DNA of 64,000 nt from Vicia villosa (GCF_029867415.1 NC_081181.1:117181888-117245887); one strand, 5' to 3'; counted from the first letter of the stretch, positions 44,121 to 57,350 are shown. Numbers and translations are program-made. The notes: a model not told the origin generated them from the letters alone.

Positions 44121-47100
44121 TGTCATACCCCAAAATTTACCCATCCTTTTTCTCTTATTCAAACTCATATCAAAGTACAATGCTCAAAGACACCTCCTCC
44201 TAAACAATGGTTCAAGGAATTAGGGTTTTGATTTCTCTGAAGAAAATCAATGGTCAAAGGCTCCAATGCATATCATATGGCTTATGATGTTTCAAACTAT
44301 TTACATGACAAAATTCAGGTTCTAATTCAAAGGATTGACCACTAAATTGCTCAGAAAGTCAAGAGTCGATTAGTTTGACCTAAAAGTCAACTGTGGTCAA
44401 AGTATAGTCAAAACTCCTGATTTTTTGTCAACAACCTTATTTTGAAGTATCATTCACCATTTGATCAAGGATTGATCATGGTTCATCAAGAAAGATCAGA
44501 AATTAACAAATTCAAGAGTTTCTAAATTAGGGTTTTCATAGGAGAAAGTCAACTGAACTTTGACCAGCCATAACTTCTACATGGAACCTCGGAAATTTTC
44601 AATCCAAAGCTCATTTTGAAGGAAATTGGATTCCCTACAATTTTGTCTCTCATAAGGCAAGTCCAAAAATGCTTCATTTGAGAGATATGACTCAAAACAT
44701 TATAGGTTTTGAAAATCAACCAAAAGTCATCTTTTTCAAAAAAGCATACAAGGAGCATGGAAAATTATTTTGACATGGGATCAAAGACACTGGTTAGAGG
44801 ACTCCTCAAGGTTTCTAAAAAGTCCAAGAACTTGAAAAAATGTTGAAATATGAAGAAATGGCAAGGTGCACAAGTTCACCAATTTTCAAGGGTGTGCATG
44901 AAGAGAAAAAGCCCAAAACTCAAAAACTTCCCAAATGGGCTTGCATTATTTTCATCACATCTTTATCTTAAGCCCATGCACGTCCCAAAAAAGTATCTTT
45001 CTATTTTTTATTATTTTTATTGATTATTTTATGGTTTTTATTCATTTAAATCATAGTTTAATTATATAAAATAGTAAATTAAATGGAAGATATGATTTTG
45101 CTTTGATTCTAAGCCAAATATCAATCAAATATCCTCATCCAATCATTCAAATTTCGTTCACATGGCTTGAGGTGCAAGATAGATCAAATATTGACCATAA
45201 TTAGAAAGAAAAAATCAATTTCCAAATCAAATTTCCATGATTGATTCACAAGGATTTGGATCAATTTTATTGCCCTAATTCCATCTCTTATAAGTACTGA
45301 AACATTCCAGACCCCTAGTGGACGAAATTATGCAATCAAGAACCCTATTCAAGTGTCAAAGTTTTCACAAAAAACTCAAATTGGGTCTTGGAGATTGGGG
45401 ACGTTTCAAGGAGTTGCAAGCATTGCTACACATTCCTGGGAGCAAAGTGAAGCTGTTTGGACTATCACACGCAATCAACACCCCCAGAAATACCTCCAAT
45501 AAGCTACGGTATGTCGTTTCAGATTCAATGTCGAATGCATTAATTCATGCATGATTCATGGATTTTGTTTGCATATTATGGTTTGTAATGCTTCTATGAA
45601 CGATTCTGGATATTTAATTGAGTTTCTATGTGTGTTTGCTATCAATTGCCATGTTAGGGTTCATACTTTAAAATTAGGGTTTTCGTTTTAGAAGCTTTTG
45701 GGCCATGATAATTATACAGGTGGGTTCGGATGAAGGAGATGATCATGAATATGGTCCTGGATTTAATTTTTATATGCGTATGAGTGCCTTTGCGATTCAC
45801 AGGTGTAATAGGTATGTTTCTTTTATAGCTAATCTGGTAAGAGCGCTGTAAAAAGCTCAGTTGTAGGTTTCAGTGGGGAAGATGATGAGTTGTCATCACC
45901 CTGTTGGCCAATTTAAATCTCGCGCGCGTTTTTCCATTGCTCCATGTAAGTTTATGCATTATTTTCCAAGTGCGTTTGATGAACACATAAGCTGCTTGGT
46001 TGAGTTGGTCGCTACGCGTGGGAGGGGGCGTTGGTTCGATCCTTCGCTCCCACACTTTTTTTTTTACAAAATACTTAGTCCCTTGATCCGGTGCACATCA
46101 TATGGAGAGAGCTACGATCCAGCCTCAAGTCATCACCTCAGGATCATTGCAGCCTCCGATCCAATGTCTCAAGCATTGAAGGTGCATCATAATCCCTCAT
46201 GGCCATACCACACCAGATTATAAGCTAAGATCTCTAATTTCTTTTATTATTATTTATTTTTCCTTTTTTCAATAACCTTTTTTTTATATTATTCATTTGT
46301 TTTAAATAAAACCCTTTTTAAAAACTTTCTTTTCTTCATAAAATTATTTTAATTAAATAATTAATTTAATTAAGTTTTAATAATGATTTTTATGTGATTC
46401 AATGATTAAATTAATTTTGTTTAATTATTTAATTAGTTTAATATTTCTTTTAATTGATTAAAATACTTATTAGGGTTAGATAATTTAATCGAAAATTCAT
46501 TTTTTTCCAATTTAATTAATTAGGTTGAAAACCAATAATTAATTAATTTGGCTTTTATTTATTCTATTAATCAAAGTTAACTTGTGCCCTAATCAGGGTT
46601 TACAAGGTTTGTCGCCTGATCAGTCATACACTAAAAAAAAATCTTTCTTTTTGTGCAATGTTTCAAGGTTACCATCAGGGTTCTTCCGACTACGCGCCAC
46701 GCCAATCAAGAAGCTAAGTCCTGATTTCTTTATTGATTTAAATATTTATTTTTGCCTTGTAAAATATACATTAGGGTTTGCCTTCGTCTATTAATGAACT
46801 CCTCCTACACTTACCCTCTTTTTTCCATATCTTTATTAATTTTCAGGGTTAACCAACCGGTTAAAACTCGAACATTCGGTAACCCTAAAGTTCATTCTGT
46901 TTTTTAATTTCTTCTTTTTAATTATTACTTGTGTCAAACTATTTGCTCTGTTGGGGTTTTATTTTATTGCTTTTTCTCCCCTTCCCCATGGCTTATTATG
47001 TAACTGCTCCTGGTTGTATTGTGTGGCCTTGAAGGCACTTAAACTGCTATTATAACTGTGTGGCTAGTAATTCTAGGGAGTGCAACTCTGAATTGAACTT

Positions 47101-47944
47101 AGAATAACTAATTATAAGATAATTACTTCAATTGAATCACGTGATTGTGCACCCACACACCTTTTATGGTAACCTCTTCTGTTGCCTGTTGCCTGTTGCC
47201 TTGTTGCCTTTTTTTTCAGTGCAGAATAGTAAAGTCCCTCGAATACGAGGACGCCTCAGCAATGTTGCCCTCAGTTCATTCTTGTCACAAAAGATCATAA
47301 GTCCCAATGACGTTGCCTTCGGTTCGGTTATATGATCTCGTCCCTCGAGGTTGCCTACGATGATGTGATAGTCCCTTTCGATTATTGCTGAGGTGTCCTC
47401 TTTGGTTGCCTAATAATGACTATTCTTATCCTTCCCTTAGACTACCTGTCCTCTTCATGGCAGGGACAGTCTTATGGCGAACGATAATTGCGACGACCCT
47501 TCAACCTCCAAATAAAAGGACTTCCTATCCTCCCATGGTATGGATAGCCCTGAGAGGCTAAAAGAACCTTTTTAATAAGGGTAATTATCTCCTAATTGCT
47601 TTGCTCTGGCTTAAATCTTTTTCTTACCCTTTATCAAAAACCTTCAAAAAGGCTACGCTTATTTACAAGCTAAAGTCCTTATTTCAAATCTTTTTTCTTT
47701 ATTCACTGCAAACATTTTCAAAACATATCAAAGTGAGCTAAGAAATTAAGAGCCCATGGATAACCATGGATACAAAGGGTGCCTTACACCTTCCCTCTGT
47801 ATAAATTACCCCCCGAACTCAGTTTCTTTTAAAAAAAGGTTTTTTTCTGTTCTTTTAGCCTATCATTAATTTGGATAAAATAAAAGTCGGTGGCGACTCT
47901 TGCTTACCGCGACATTTCAAAAAAAGTCAGTTCACCGTATTACA
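44121..47944 (+). repeat. Ogre C 3' LTR (3824 bp)
   Basis: Starts TGTCATACCCC and ends CACCGTATTACA. Colinear with the 5' LTR apart from small indels and a few percent base changes. Contains the W-box cluster (about 44358-44570), the core promoter (about 45290-45316), a tRNA-like segment (45989-46065) and the U5 signature. Followed by duplication aggag. Confidence 0.94.
45989..46065 (+). other. tRNA-like segment in Ogre C 3' LTR
   Basis: A-box-like TGGTTGAGTTGG (45997-46008), B-box-like GGTTCGATCC (46033-46042) and T-run (46056-46065), colinear with 17117-17194. Two base changes between A and B boxes relative to the 5' copy. Confidence 0.4.
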
Positions 47945-47949
47945 AGGAG
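47945..47949. repeat. Target-site duplication of Ogre C, right copy (aggag)
   Basis: Matches 15261-15265; the element A post-pol frame resumes after it. Confidence 0.93.
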
Positions 47950-48037
47950 CTAGACAAATCTGTTAAACGCTATCTGAAATCATGTGTTAAAGCACAAACT
48001 TCTGTTGATCCTGCTTGGATTCGTGGAAGAACTCTTC
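47950..48037 (+). pseudogene. Element A post-pol ORF, part 2
   Basis: An 88-bp piece whose frame continues from 15265 (LDKSVKRYLKSCVKAQ, then WIRGRTL). It is too short to find by itself but fits exactly between the duplications of C and G. Confidence 0.8.
48033..48037. repeat. Target-site duplication of solo LTR G, left copy (tcttc)
   Basis: tcttc precedes TGTCATACC at 48038 and recurs at 55118-55122. Confidence 0.93.
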
Positions 48038-49562
48038 TGTCATACCCCAAAATTTGCCCATCTCATTTCTCCTTTCAAGCTCATACCAAAGCCCAAGACT
48101 CAAAGACACACTCTCCTAAACAATGGCTCAATGAACTAGGGTTTTGAGTTCTCTAAAGAAAATCAATGAATCAAAGTCTCCAATGGATTTCATATGGCTT
48201 ATGATGTTTCAAAATATCTCTATGGCAAAGTACAAGCTTCAATTCCAAGGATTGTCCAGTCAATTGCTCAGAAAGTCAACAGTCGACTAGTTTGACCTAA
48301 AAGTCAATTGTGGTCAAAGTAGAGTCAAAATTCCTGATTTTGGTCAACATCATTATTTTGAAGTATCATTCATTATTTGATCAAGGATTGATCATGATTC
48401 ATCAAGAAAAGTTCAGAAATCAACAAAATTCAAAGTTTCTAAATTAGGGTTTTTTGGACTAAAAGTCAACTGAACTTTGACCAGACATAACTTTTACATG
48501 GAACATCAGAAATTTCCCATCCAAAGCTCAAATTGACGGAAATTGAATTATCTACAAATTTGTCTCTCACAAGCCAAGTCTAAAAATGCTTCATTTGAGA
48601 GATATGGATCAAGATATTATAGGTCCTTTTTGAAAGTCAACCAAAAGCAGTTTTTGTCAAAGCCGATATCATCAAAATAAAATATTCAAATGAAAAAAAT
48701 CTTCCAAAGTGGCTTGTAGAGGACATCTTGAGGTTTCCAAAAAGTCCTAGAACAGTTCCATATCTTAAAAATTGAGGGACATATGCCTTGTTAAAGTTGG
48801 ACAATTTTAAAGGAAAAAATGTGAAACAAAGGCTTCAAAATGGATTTTCTTGTAAAAAGGCCCAACTTTTTATGATCCAATATTGATCCTGAAGTTATCC
48901 AAGACTCCAAACTTAATTTCCACGAATTTTTGAATTTTATTTGATTTTATATGAATTTTCGATCATTTAAAAGTGATAATTAATTTATATAAATCATGGA
49001 AAATCAAATATTTTGTTAAGAACCTCATTCCAATCACATTCAATCATCATTTAAACAAAATATTCAATCAAATTTTCAAGATTGCAAATCCATGATTCAC
49101 TAAGATTTTCTATTGTTTTATTAACCTAATTCACACTACTATAAGTAGTGAACAAATTCAGACCCCTAGGATAAGTTTTTGTAGCATCCAAGAGCCCTAG
49201 CCGGATTCATAAAAAGTCAAAGAAATTTCAACTTCAATTTCCAGGTTCTAGCTCGATTCAGACCAAGAGAAGGATCCTATTCCATTCCTTGAAGCTTTCT
49301 GGACGTGAACACATTGAGTCTCATAGTCAGAAGTGCTTGAATCATCTCCAAATCGTCACGGTTTGTGTCTCTTTAAAATTCTTCGATTCTGTTAATTCAT
49401 GCACTCATATTGAAATCTACTTGCATATATTTGTTTGGTATGTTGTGTTGATGATTTCAGGAAGTTTAATTATGTTTCTGTGCGTATTTTGAACCGATGC
49501 CATTGTTAGGGTTTCAAGCTCCAAATTGGGGCTTTGCGTTTTAGATAAAATTAGGTTTAATT

Positions 49563-49567
49563 ACAGG
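49563..49567. repeat. Target-site duplication of solo LTR H, left copy (acagg)
   Basis: acagg recurs at 53292-53296. Confidence 0.92.
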
Positions 49568-52500
49568 TGTAATACGGTGAACTGACTTTAAAGAAAATGT
49601 CGCGGTAAGCAAGAGTCGCCACTGACTTTTATTTTATCCAAATTAAAGAAAGGCTAAAAGAACAGAAAAAAACCTTTTAAAAGAATACTTGAGTTCGGGG
49701 GGTAATTTATACAAAGGGAAGGTGTAAGGCACCCTTTGCATCCATGGTTTTCCATGGGCTCTTAATTGCTTAGCTCACTTTGTTTTCAAAATTGTTTGAA
49801 GTGTCGTGTGTCAATAGTAAAAACTTTGAAGAAGAACTTTAGCTTGTAAATAAGCGTAGTCTTTTTGAATTTGATTTGAAAAAGAGTGGGAAAAGAGTTT
49901 TGAATTTGAATTTGAAGAGCAAGCAATTAAAAAAGCAATTACCCTTAAGTTATAAAAAATGTTCTTTTAGCTTTTCAGGATGAAAGGGTCTATCCATACC
50001 ATGAGAGAGCAGGAAGTCTTTCAATTGGATGTTAAGGGTCATCGAGGTTTATCGTTCGCCACAAGACTGTCCCTGCCATAAAGAGGGTAGGTAGTCTAAG
50101 GAAAGGATATAATAGTCATTTAATCTTTTAGGCATCATGCGAGGATACCTTAGCAATTGGGACAATCATCATGTTTCCGAGGCAACATCGAGGGACTAGA
50201 TGATTTTCAATCTCTTTAGGCAACCTTACTTTAGGTATCCTTGGAATTGAGGGACTTGACTATTTTTTAGTATAATTAGAGGCAACAGGCAACAGACAAC
50301 AAGGCAACAAGAAGGGTTACCCTAAAGGTGTATGGATCCACAATCAAGTCATTAAATTCAATTATTTATCTTGTAATTAGTTATCCTAATTCAATTCAAA
50401 GTTGCACTCCCTAGAGTTACTAAACCACAGCAGATAAGTAAAACAGTTTAAAATCCTACGCTATTACAATAAACACCTGCAGGGATGGGGTAAATTAAAA
50501 GGCGGAAAATAAGAGGGAACAATAATTAATCAAAATCCTTGAATGCCTTGATCTTCCTCGAACCCTTGATCAATTCTGAAAATTAAGAGGAAAAATAAAT
50601 AATGGTTAGTGTATTACAGATTCATTGACTATTGATGCGGACCCTATTTTAATCCAAAAGGCAAAATAAAAATAAAATTATGTTAAACAAAAAAATTTAG
50701 AAAACTTAGCTTTTTGATCTGATGTGCTGTGTGGCTGAATGATCTTGGTTAACCCTGAAAATTAGGCACAAAGAAGAGAAATGTTAGTGCATCGACCGAA
50801 AATACACAAACCCTAATTGAACGAAATATAAAATAACCTTATTATTTATAATAATCATTAAAGGTTCTCAAAGAATCGAGAATTCGATTTAACACATATC
50901 AATTAAATAACTATTGGATAAAAAATCCTGATTATTAAATTGATTAAGTTTTTGTAAAAAGAATTGAATATAAATAAAGTAAAAAAACAATTATCGATAG
51001 AATTGTAAAAAATCGAGTCTCCGATAAAATAAAAAATATTTGTTAAAATATTACATTATTTGATTAAAGATAATTTAATAATAAAAAGGAAATAAAGAAA
51101 AAGAAAACAAATAAAACAACTATGTAATAAATAAGTAAAATAAAAAAGAAAAAGATTTAAGAAATACTCAGCTTTGATTAGGTACGGTGCACTCTTGAAG
51201 GTCCATGGTGGGTATCACGCTTCCTGGGCACTAGATCTACATCTGAGATGATCATACGGTTGTACGATGAAGGCGCACGATGATCCTTTGTTTGTTGGAT
51301 GCGCTGGATCTATAGCCAGGAGCAACCTAAGAAAAATTTGCAAAATAATGTGGAGCGTGGGGATCGAACCCCCAGCCTCACACTCGAAACCACCAGCGCT
51401 TCTTTCTACCACTCAACTATGATTCATTTGCTGTCAATAACTCAAAAGCCAACTAAAATATTCAAAACGCAAATCATTTAAAATTTAAAAATAAGAACTC
51501 GCGCGCAGGGCCTGGTATCATCTTCCCCGTTTAGACTTTCTTTACCAGAGGCTATACCCACGGTTTTCGTGTGTCACCATAGACCTGAAAAAATCAAAAT
51601 CGTAAAATACTGCAAATAAATTCAGAACAAGATCATGGATCAATGCGAAATCGACTCCTGAATTCAAGGGTGCCATCGGTTTCGTCCAATTTTGCCTAGA
51701 ATGAGAACCCCTAATCTGAAGCTTTAGAACCCTAAACATGGTGGAATCTTCATCCTGTACTCAAACTCCAATTGAACCATATAGAAAGCTTCGAAATAAC
51801 ATCAATAACACAAATATACACTCAAATTTCATTCATTATGCACAAATTATCGAAAACGATTTTAAGTTAAAGGGGCCAAACTGTGAACGTGTGTACGTGA
51901 TGATTCTGAGTGCTTGAGACCTTGGGGATTATCCAGATAGTTTCAGGGAACACTAAAGAATGGATTGCAATCCTCAAATCTCCTTGAATTGGCATCATTC
52001 CTTGAATCCGAATCTCACTTATCCTTGACCTTTTGAAGCTTTTGTGAGGGTCTTGGAGGTAGAAAATTTCGTGAACCCTTATGCATGAGGTATTGTCAAT
52101 ATATATAGATGGAATTAGGTTAATAATCTTGGACTAAATCTCTTTGAATCAAGCAATTGGAAATTGATTGGAAATTGACTTTAAATCTTTCTAAATTAGC
52201 ATAATTTCAATCCAATCAACCTCTTTCCGATCTTCACGAATTTTACACTTAATATGAGGTATTTGAGTGATTAGATTTGATTAGAATCACAACAAATCAT
52301 ATCTTTTGTATTTTTCCTCATTTATTTGATTTAAATCACCTTTTAAATGAATAAAAAATTCAAATCAAATCAAATATTCATCACAAATTCATGGCTTTGA
52401 GATTGAGTATCTTTGATGACTTGGGGAACAAGATTGAATAAAAAAAGATTGGGCCTATTTGCAAGAAAACTCACTTTGGGGCCTTTTATTTCACATTTTC

Positions 52501-53291
52501 TCCTTCAAAATTGCCCAACTTTGACAAGGCATATCTCCCTCAATTCTTAAGATATGGAGGAGTTCTATGACTTTTTGGAAACCTCAAGATGTCCTCTATA
52601 ATCCACTTTGGAAGTTTTTTTAAATTTGAGGATTTTATCTTGATGATATTGGCTTTGACAAAAAACTGCTTTTGGTTGACTTTCAAAAAGGACCTATAAT
52701 CTTTTGATCCATATCTCTCAAATGAAGCATTTTTAGACTTGGCATGTAAGAGACAATTTTGTAGGTAATTCAATTTCCTTCAAAATGAGCTTTGGATGGG
52801 AAATTTCTGATGTTCCATGTGAAAGTTATGGCTGGTCAAAGTTCAGTTGACTTTTAGTCCAAAAACCCTAATTTAGAAACCTTGAGTTTTGTTGATTTCT
52901 GATCTTTCCTTGATGAATCGTGACCAATACTTGATCACATGATGAATGATACTTCAAGGTGAGAATGTTGACAAAAAATCAGGAGCTTTGACTGTGATTT
53001 GACCATAGTTTGACTTTTAGGTCAACTAGTCGATTATTGATCGTTTGGGCCATTGAGTGAGAAATCTTTTGAATCAAGACTTGAAACTTGGCATGAGGGT
53101 ACTTTGAATCATATGAGAGATCATGGAATCCACTTGAGGTATCAGAAGTTCAAATTCCTTGATTAAATCATAAACCCTAATTTTTGGATCTTGTGCTTAG
53201 AAGAATAATGAGCTTGCACTGTCTTGAGCAATTGCAAGTCAGGTGAGTAAAAACATCTTAGAATATGACGGGAAAAATTCCGGGTATGACA
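49568..53291 (-). mobile_element. Element H: solo Ogre-type LTR on minus strand (3724 bp)
   Basis: On the plus strand opens TGTAATACGGTGAAC and closes CCGGGTATGACA, so the LTR-sense sequence is TGTCATACCCGG...GTATTACA. U5 signature (GTGCCTTACACCTTCCC, GTGGCGACTCTTGC) lies at 49600-49745 in reverse. W-boxes are at about 52845-53030 and a TATATATAT box at about 52096-52106. A tRNA-like segment lies at 51351-51425. No internal sequence; duplication acagg both sides. Confidence 0.93.
51351..51425 (-). other. tRNA-like segment in LTR H
   Basis: In LTR sense an A-box-like TAGTTGAGTGGT (51408-51419) and a perfect B-box GGTTCGATCC (51361-51370). The T-arm TGGGG/CCCCA pairs over five bases around a 7-base loop. 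The acceptor stem does not pair, so this looks tRNA-derived rather than a working tRNA gene. Confidence 0.45.
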
Positions 53292-53296
53292 ACAGG
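53292..53296. repeat. Target-site duplication of solo LTR H, right copy (acagg)
   Basis: Matches 49563-49567. Confidence 0.92.
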
Positions 53297-55117
53297 TGCT
53301 AGTGTATTCGTGAAGTCTGGACGATTCCATTCATGGGGTCGCGAAAGATTTTCATTGCGTTTTGCGTGTGTTCGTTATTTACAGGTCTGTAGCTATGGTG
53401 GAAAACCGTCACCAAAGGTCTTTCTGGGATAAGCCGACGGATGGGAGGAAGAAGATAACCAGATGGCGTGCCCTGATTGGCCAGATTCAAAAGCGAAGCG
53501 CGCGCTTCTCTTGTTAGTGGCCAGATGGATCACATACGCGCCAATCCATGTGAACATGATGCAGCCTCACCATTCTAGCCCTTGGATCGCTTCAGCTTCA
53601 AATCTAACGCATCTGGACGTGCAGGCATACCATAGTCCTCCAGTCACGCACCACACTGCATCAGAGCTAAGTTTTTTCTATTTTTTTTTAAATTTTTAAT
53701 TACATAGCCTTTTATTTATTTATTTTCTTTTTTCTTTTGTTTTGTTTATTAAATATTTATTTTTAAAATCTTTTTATTTTACTAAGATTTAATTTTTATA
53801 TTATTGTTTATTTTATTTATTTATTTTTTATCGAAAGTTTGATTTTTTATAATTCTATTGATAATTGTTTTTTTTCAATTCTTTTTATAAATACTTTAAT
53901 CAATCAAATAATTGTTATTTAATTGATATATATTAAATCAAACTCTCGATTTTTTGTTAACCTTTAATGATTATTAAAAATATTAAAGTTATTTTATTTT
54001 TTTACATATTTCACTCAATTAGGGTTTGTATATTTTCAGTCGATTAGGGTTTGTTGAACCATAATGCACTAACATTTCTTTTCTTCCTTTTTCTTTGTTT
54101 AGGATTGATCAGGGAAGCGATGAAGGCCCGAGGCATTGGAATTCCTTTGCCTCATATTTTTCTTGCCTTTATTATTTTGTTTTTCTTTCCCTTATTATTT
54201 TGTTTTTCTTTCCCCTTCCCCGCAGGTGTTTATTGTAATAGCGTAGGATGTTTATTTTCTGCCCTTTAATTTTATTTTAACTGCGTGGTTAGTAATCTTA
54301 GGGAGTGCAAGCCTTCAATTGAATTAGGATAACTAATTACAAGATAAATAACTAAATTGAACCACTTGATTGTGCCACACACACACTTTAGGGTAACCCC
54401 TCTTGTTGCCTGTTGCCTTATACTGTTGCCTTGTTGCCTTGTTGTTTATGCCTTAAAATAGTCAAGTCCCTCGATTCCGAGGATACCTAAAGCAAATGTT
54501 GCCCTCAGTTCATTCATCATCAAATTTGTCCCTCGAAGTTGCCTCGGTAAATGATGATTTGTCCCATTGCTAAGGTATCCTCGCATGATGCCTAAAAAAA
54601 ATTAATGACTATTATATCCTTCCCTTAGACTACCTGCCCTCTTTATGACAGGGTCAGTCTTATGGCGAACGATAAACCTCGATAACCCCTTTAAATCCAA
54701 TAAAAGGACTTCCTACCCTCTTATGGTATGGATAGCCCTGAAAGGCTAAAAGACTTTTTTTCAAAACTTAGGGTAGTTGCTATTAATTGCTTGCTCTGGT
54801 TTAAATTCATTTTCCTCTTTCAATAAACCTTCAAAAAGGCTACGCTTATTTTACAAGCTAAAGTCCTTATTCAAATTCTTTTTTACATCTCAAACATTTT
54901 GAAAACAAATGAGCTAAGAAATTAAGAGCCCATGGATAACCATGGATACAAATGGTGCTTTAAACCTTCCCTTTGTATAATTTACCCCCTGAACTCAATC
55001 TCTTTCAAAAAGTTTTTTTTCTGTTCTTTTAGCCTTTCTTTAAATTGGATAAAATAAAAGTCAGTGGCGATTCTTGCTTACCGCGACATTTCTTTAAAGT
55101 CAGTTCACCGTATTACA

Positions 55118-55122
55118 TCTTC
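55118..55122. repeat. Target-site duplication of solo LTR G, right copy (tcttc)
   Basis: Matches 48033-48037; element A resumes after it. Confidence 0.93.
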
Positions 55123-56500
55123 CATCTCTGGATGAGTTAAGGAAGAAGGATAAGAAGAAGAAAGAGATGAAGCTGAAGAGAAAGGTCACATAAGAAGGAC
55201 CTGATGCTAATAAAGCAAAGAAGCAGAATAAACCTTCAGGTATTGTAATCTCTGACTTTGTACCTGCTACTAATTCTGAACGTGTATCAACAGAGTCTCT
55301 CAAAGTACGAAGAACTTCTGAACAGTTTTAGAAGCTCATAGAAGATGCTTTCAAAGTAGACTCTTCTAGCTCTCAATCTACTTCTGCTCTTCCCCCTCAG
55401 AAAAAGCCACCTCTTTCTGAAAATCTATCCTCTTCCACCACATCCAATAGACTATATTCTCTACCACATCCATTCCTTCTGCAATTTCACCTTTAATTGA
55501 TCATTCAACCACCTCCACCGCAGATTCTTCATCCTTTTTATCCTCCTCTCTCACCTCTGCTTTGTTCTCAAGAGAATTTGAACCATACTTTATTCTGAAC
55601 CCAGACTCTTCAACTACCAAATTCCAAACCAAACCTTCTGATCTTTCTGTTGGTGTTCGTTTTGAATTTGTTAAGCTTAAGGTACAGGCAGGTTTAGATG
55701 CACTGAAGGTAGCACATAATGCCAACATGGATTATGTTGCTTCTGGGAATCTCTGGAGAGCTTTCAGAAGAGAAATTCATTCTGACCTTCTGAAGCTTCA
55801 AGAAGCTTGTCTAGCTGATGCTCCCGGTCCTTCTAGATTTCTTAGGGACTTTGAATAAAGCTACTTGTTTCCCATCACCAGCTGGAAATCCCTTGAAGAG
55901 AAGGAATCTGTTGATGAGCTTGAAGAAGTGCATCCTCTGGCTATGGTCGTGTGGAATCCTCAGTACAACGTTCTGACTGGCGACTTTCAATCTTTATTCA
56001 ACTGGCTTAGGGAGAATCTCTTTGTTAAAGCACCAAATATGGTATATCCAGAAGTTGAATACCCATCAGAACCGGTTGCTCCAACACCTCCAGAGAATCT
56101 GGCTGACATTCTTCTGGCTCTTGAAAATCCAGATGCTGAGATCCCTGCTCCTGTGTACCCTGAAGATGCTTTTGTATCAGAAACTGATGTTGAGAATCAT
56201 CCTGCTGAGAAAACTCATGCTAAGGAAAATCAAGATGATGTTCTCATGGTTGAAGAAAATGCTGAGAATTCTCATGTGATGGACAATAGCTTTGATGCTT
56301 CTTCTGCTGGACCTTCTGCCTCTGTTTTGATAAACACTATGAAGGCTCTTCAACAGAATCAAGCTGACATAGCTACCCGTCTGGACAAGCACGAGGATAC
56401 TCATGATGAGTTTAGATCATTCATGAAGAATCAGAAGGAAGACACTACTGAGATTAAGAACCTTCTGGCCATCTTAGCTTCTAGGCTTGGCCCGTCGTAG
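55123..56500 (+). pseudogene. Element A post-pol ORF, part 3 (C-terminal)
   Basis: Continues the frame of part 2 with a strongly basic stretch (LRKKDKKKKEMKLKRK), a TAA at about 55189, a TAG near 55330 in EQF*KLIEDAF, and a Ser/Pro-rich region that shifts frame near 55450-55560. From 55562 a clean frame reads EFEPYFILNPDSSTTKFQ to 55858, then (same frame after a stop) a Pro/Glu-rich region and a final coiled-coil-like part (NTMKALQQNQADIATRLDKHE), ending at 56500 in a natural-looking stop. Function unknown. Confidence 0.72.
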
Positions 56501-57350
56501 TCTGTCTTTGGTCTTAGTCTGTTTTCTTTGTTTCTATGCATCTGCTTGACTTGCATCTGTTTCTATCTTTTGTATCTTCTGATTAATCAATAAAAAGTTA
56601 TCTTCTTCACTTTATGTGACTTTTTTCATCTGAATCTTTTATGCTTTTTGATGTATGACAAAAAGGGGGAGAAACATGATAATTGAATTGATTTATTATA
56701 TCAGTTGCTGGGATTAAGTCTCAACATTTCCTAACATTATTTGCAAAGTTCTATGTCTTGATATTTTTTGCAGGATCGAAGATATTCTGAAAAAGCTCAA
56801 CATGAGAAGCAAATACATGGGAAAAGCAATTCTATAAAGAAGCATGCTCTTAGATATTTAAGCTAGCTTAGTGCTGTGAAGCCTCAAGATCAGAAGCAAG
56901 AAGAATGATATGATACATTTTTTTAAGAATGCTCTGATACATTCATGCTCTGATACATTTTGTTTAGTATGCTCTGATACATTCTAGGATGTAAAAATGC
57001 TCTGATACATTCAAGAATGTTCTGATACAATCAAGCATGTTATGATTCAATCGATTACAAAGGAGAAATTCAAAGCTCTGAAGCTGTCCTATGGAAGCAA
57101 GAAGCAGAAGCTCTGAATATTCTGAAGTTCTATGCAAAGTGAAAGTCTCGACTGAAATGGAAAAATACTCAGGGAAGTCTTTTATTTATAAATTCTTCTA
57201 GTATTAATTTCAGGGGGAGATTGTTAATCTCAGGGGAGACATATTCACACACTCTAATTATATGTTTATGCTATATCTGTGTAATTGCCTTTTTCCATCT
57301 GATATTCTAGTTACAAATTCATATCAATTATATATGTTTTTGTCATCATC
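56501..57350 (+). other. Element A 3' untranslated region with ATGCTCTGATACATT tandem repeats
   Basis: Non-coding. A PPT-like ACAAAAAGGGGGAG lies at 56659-56671. Seven occurrences of TGATACATT or a close variant (most as gctctgatacatt) fill 56908-57052 at irregular 14-30 bp spacing. Confidence 0.75.

Larger units (their letters stand above)
15266..47944 (+). mobile_element. Element C: full-length but decayed Ogre (Ty3/gypsy, Tat lineage) with nested insertions
   Basis: Layout: 5' LTR (15266-19068), PBS, leader, ORF1, gag-protease, candidate intron, RT/RNase H/integrase, a minisatellite-bearing 3' UTR, PPT and 3' LTR (44121-47944). The extra ORF before gag, the two RNase H-like regions, the spacer between protease and RT, and the very long LTRs define Ogre (family knowledge). 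It is interrupted by solo LTR D and by solo LTR E with copia F. The first 245 bp of the two LTRs differ at about nine bases plus one gap, so it is older than B and F. Duplication aggag both sides. Confidence 0.93.
48038..55117 (+). mobile_element. Element G: solo Ogre-type LTR, interrupted by solo LTR H
   Basis: Starts TGTCATACCCC and ends CACCGTATTACA. Its own sequence is 48038-49567 plus 53297-55117, about 3.35 kb, with no internal element sequence. Carries the W-box cluster (about 48275-48480), TATAAGTA (49140-49147) followed by CAGACCCCTAGG, and the U5 end with GTGCTTTAAACC and GTCAGTGGCGATTCTTGC. Duplication tcttc both sides. Confidence 0.93.

Noticed and set aside
51351..51425. A possible functional tRNA gene on the minus strand
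   Set aside because: A- and B-boxes and a T-arm are visible, but the acceptor stem does not pair. Kept only as tRNA-like.
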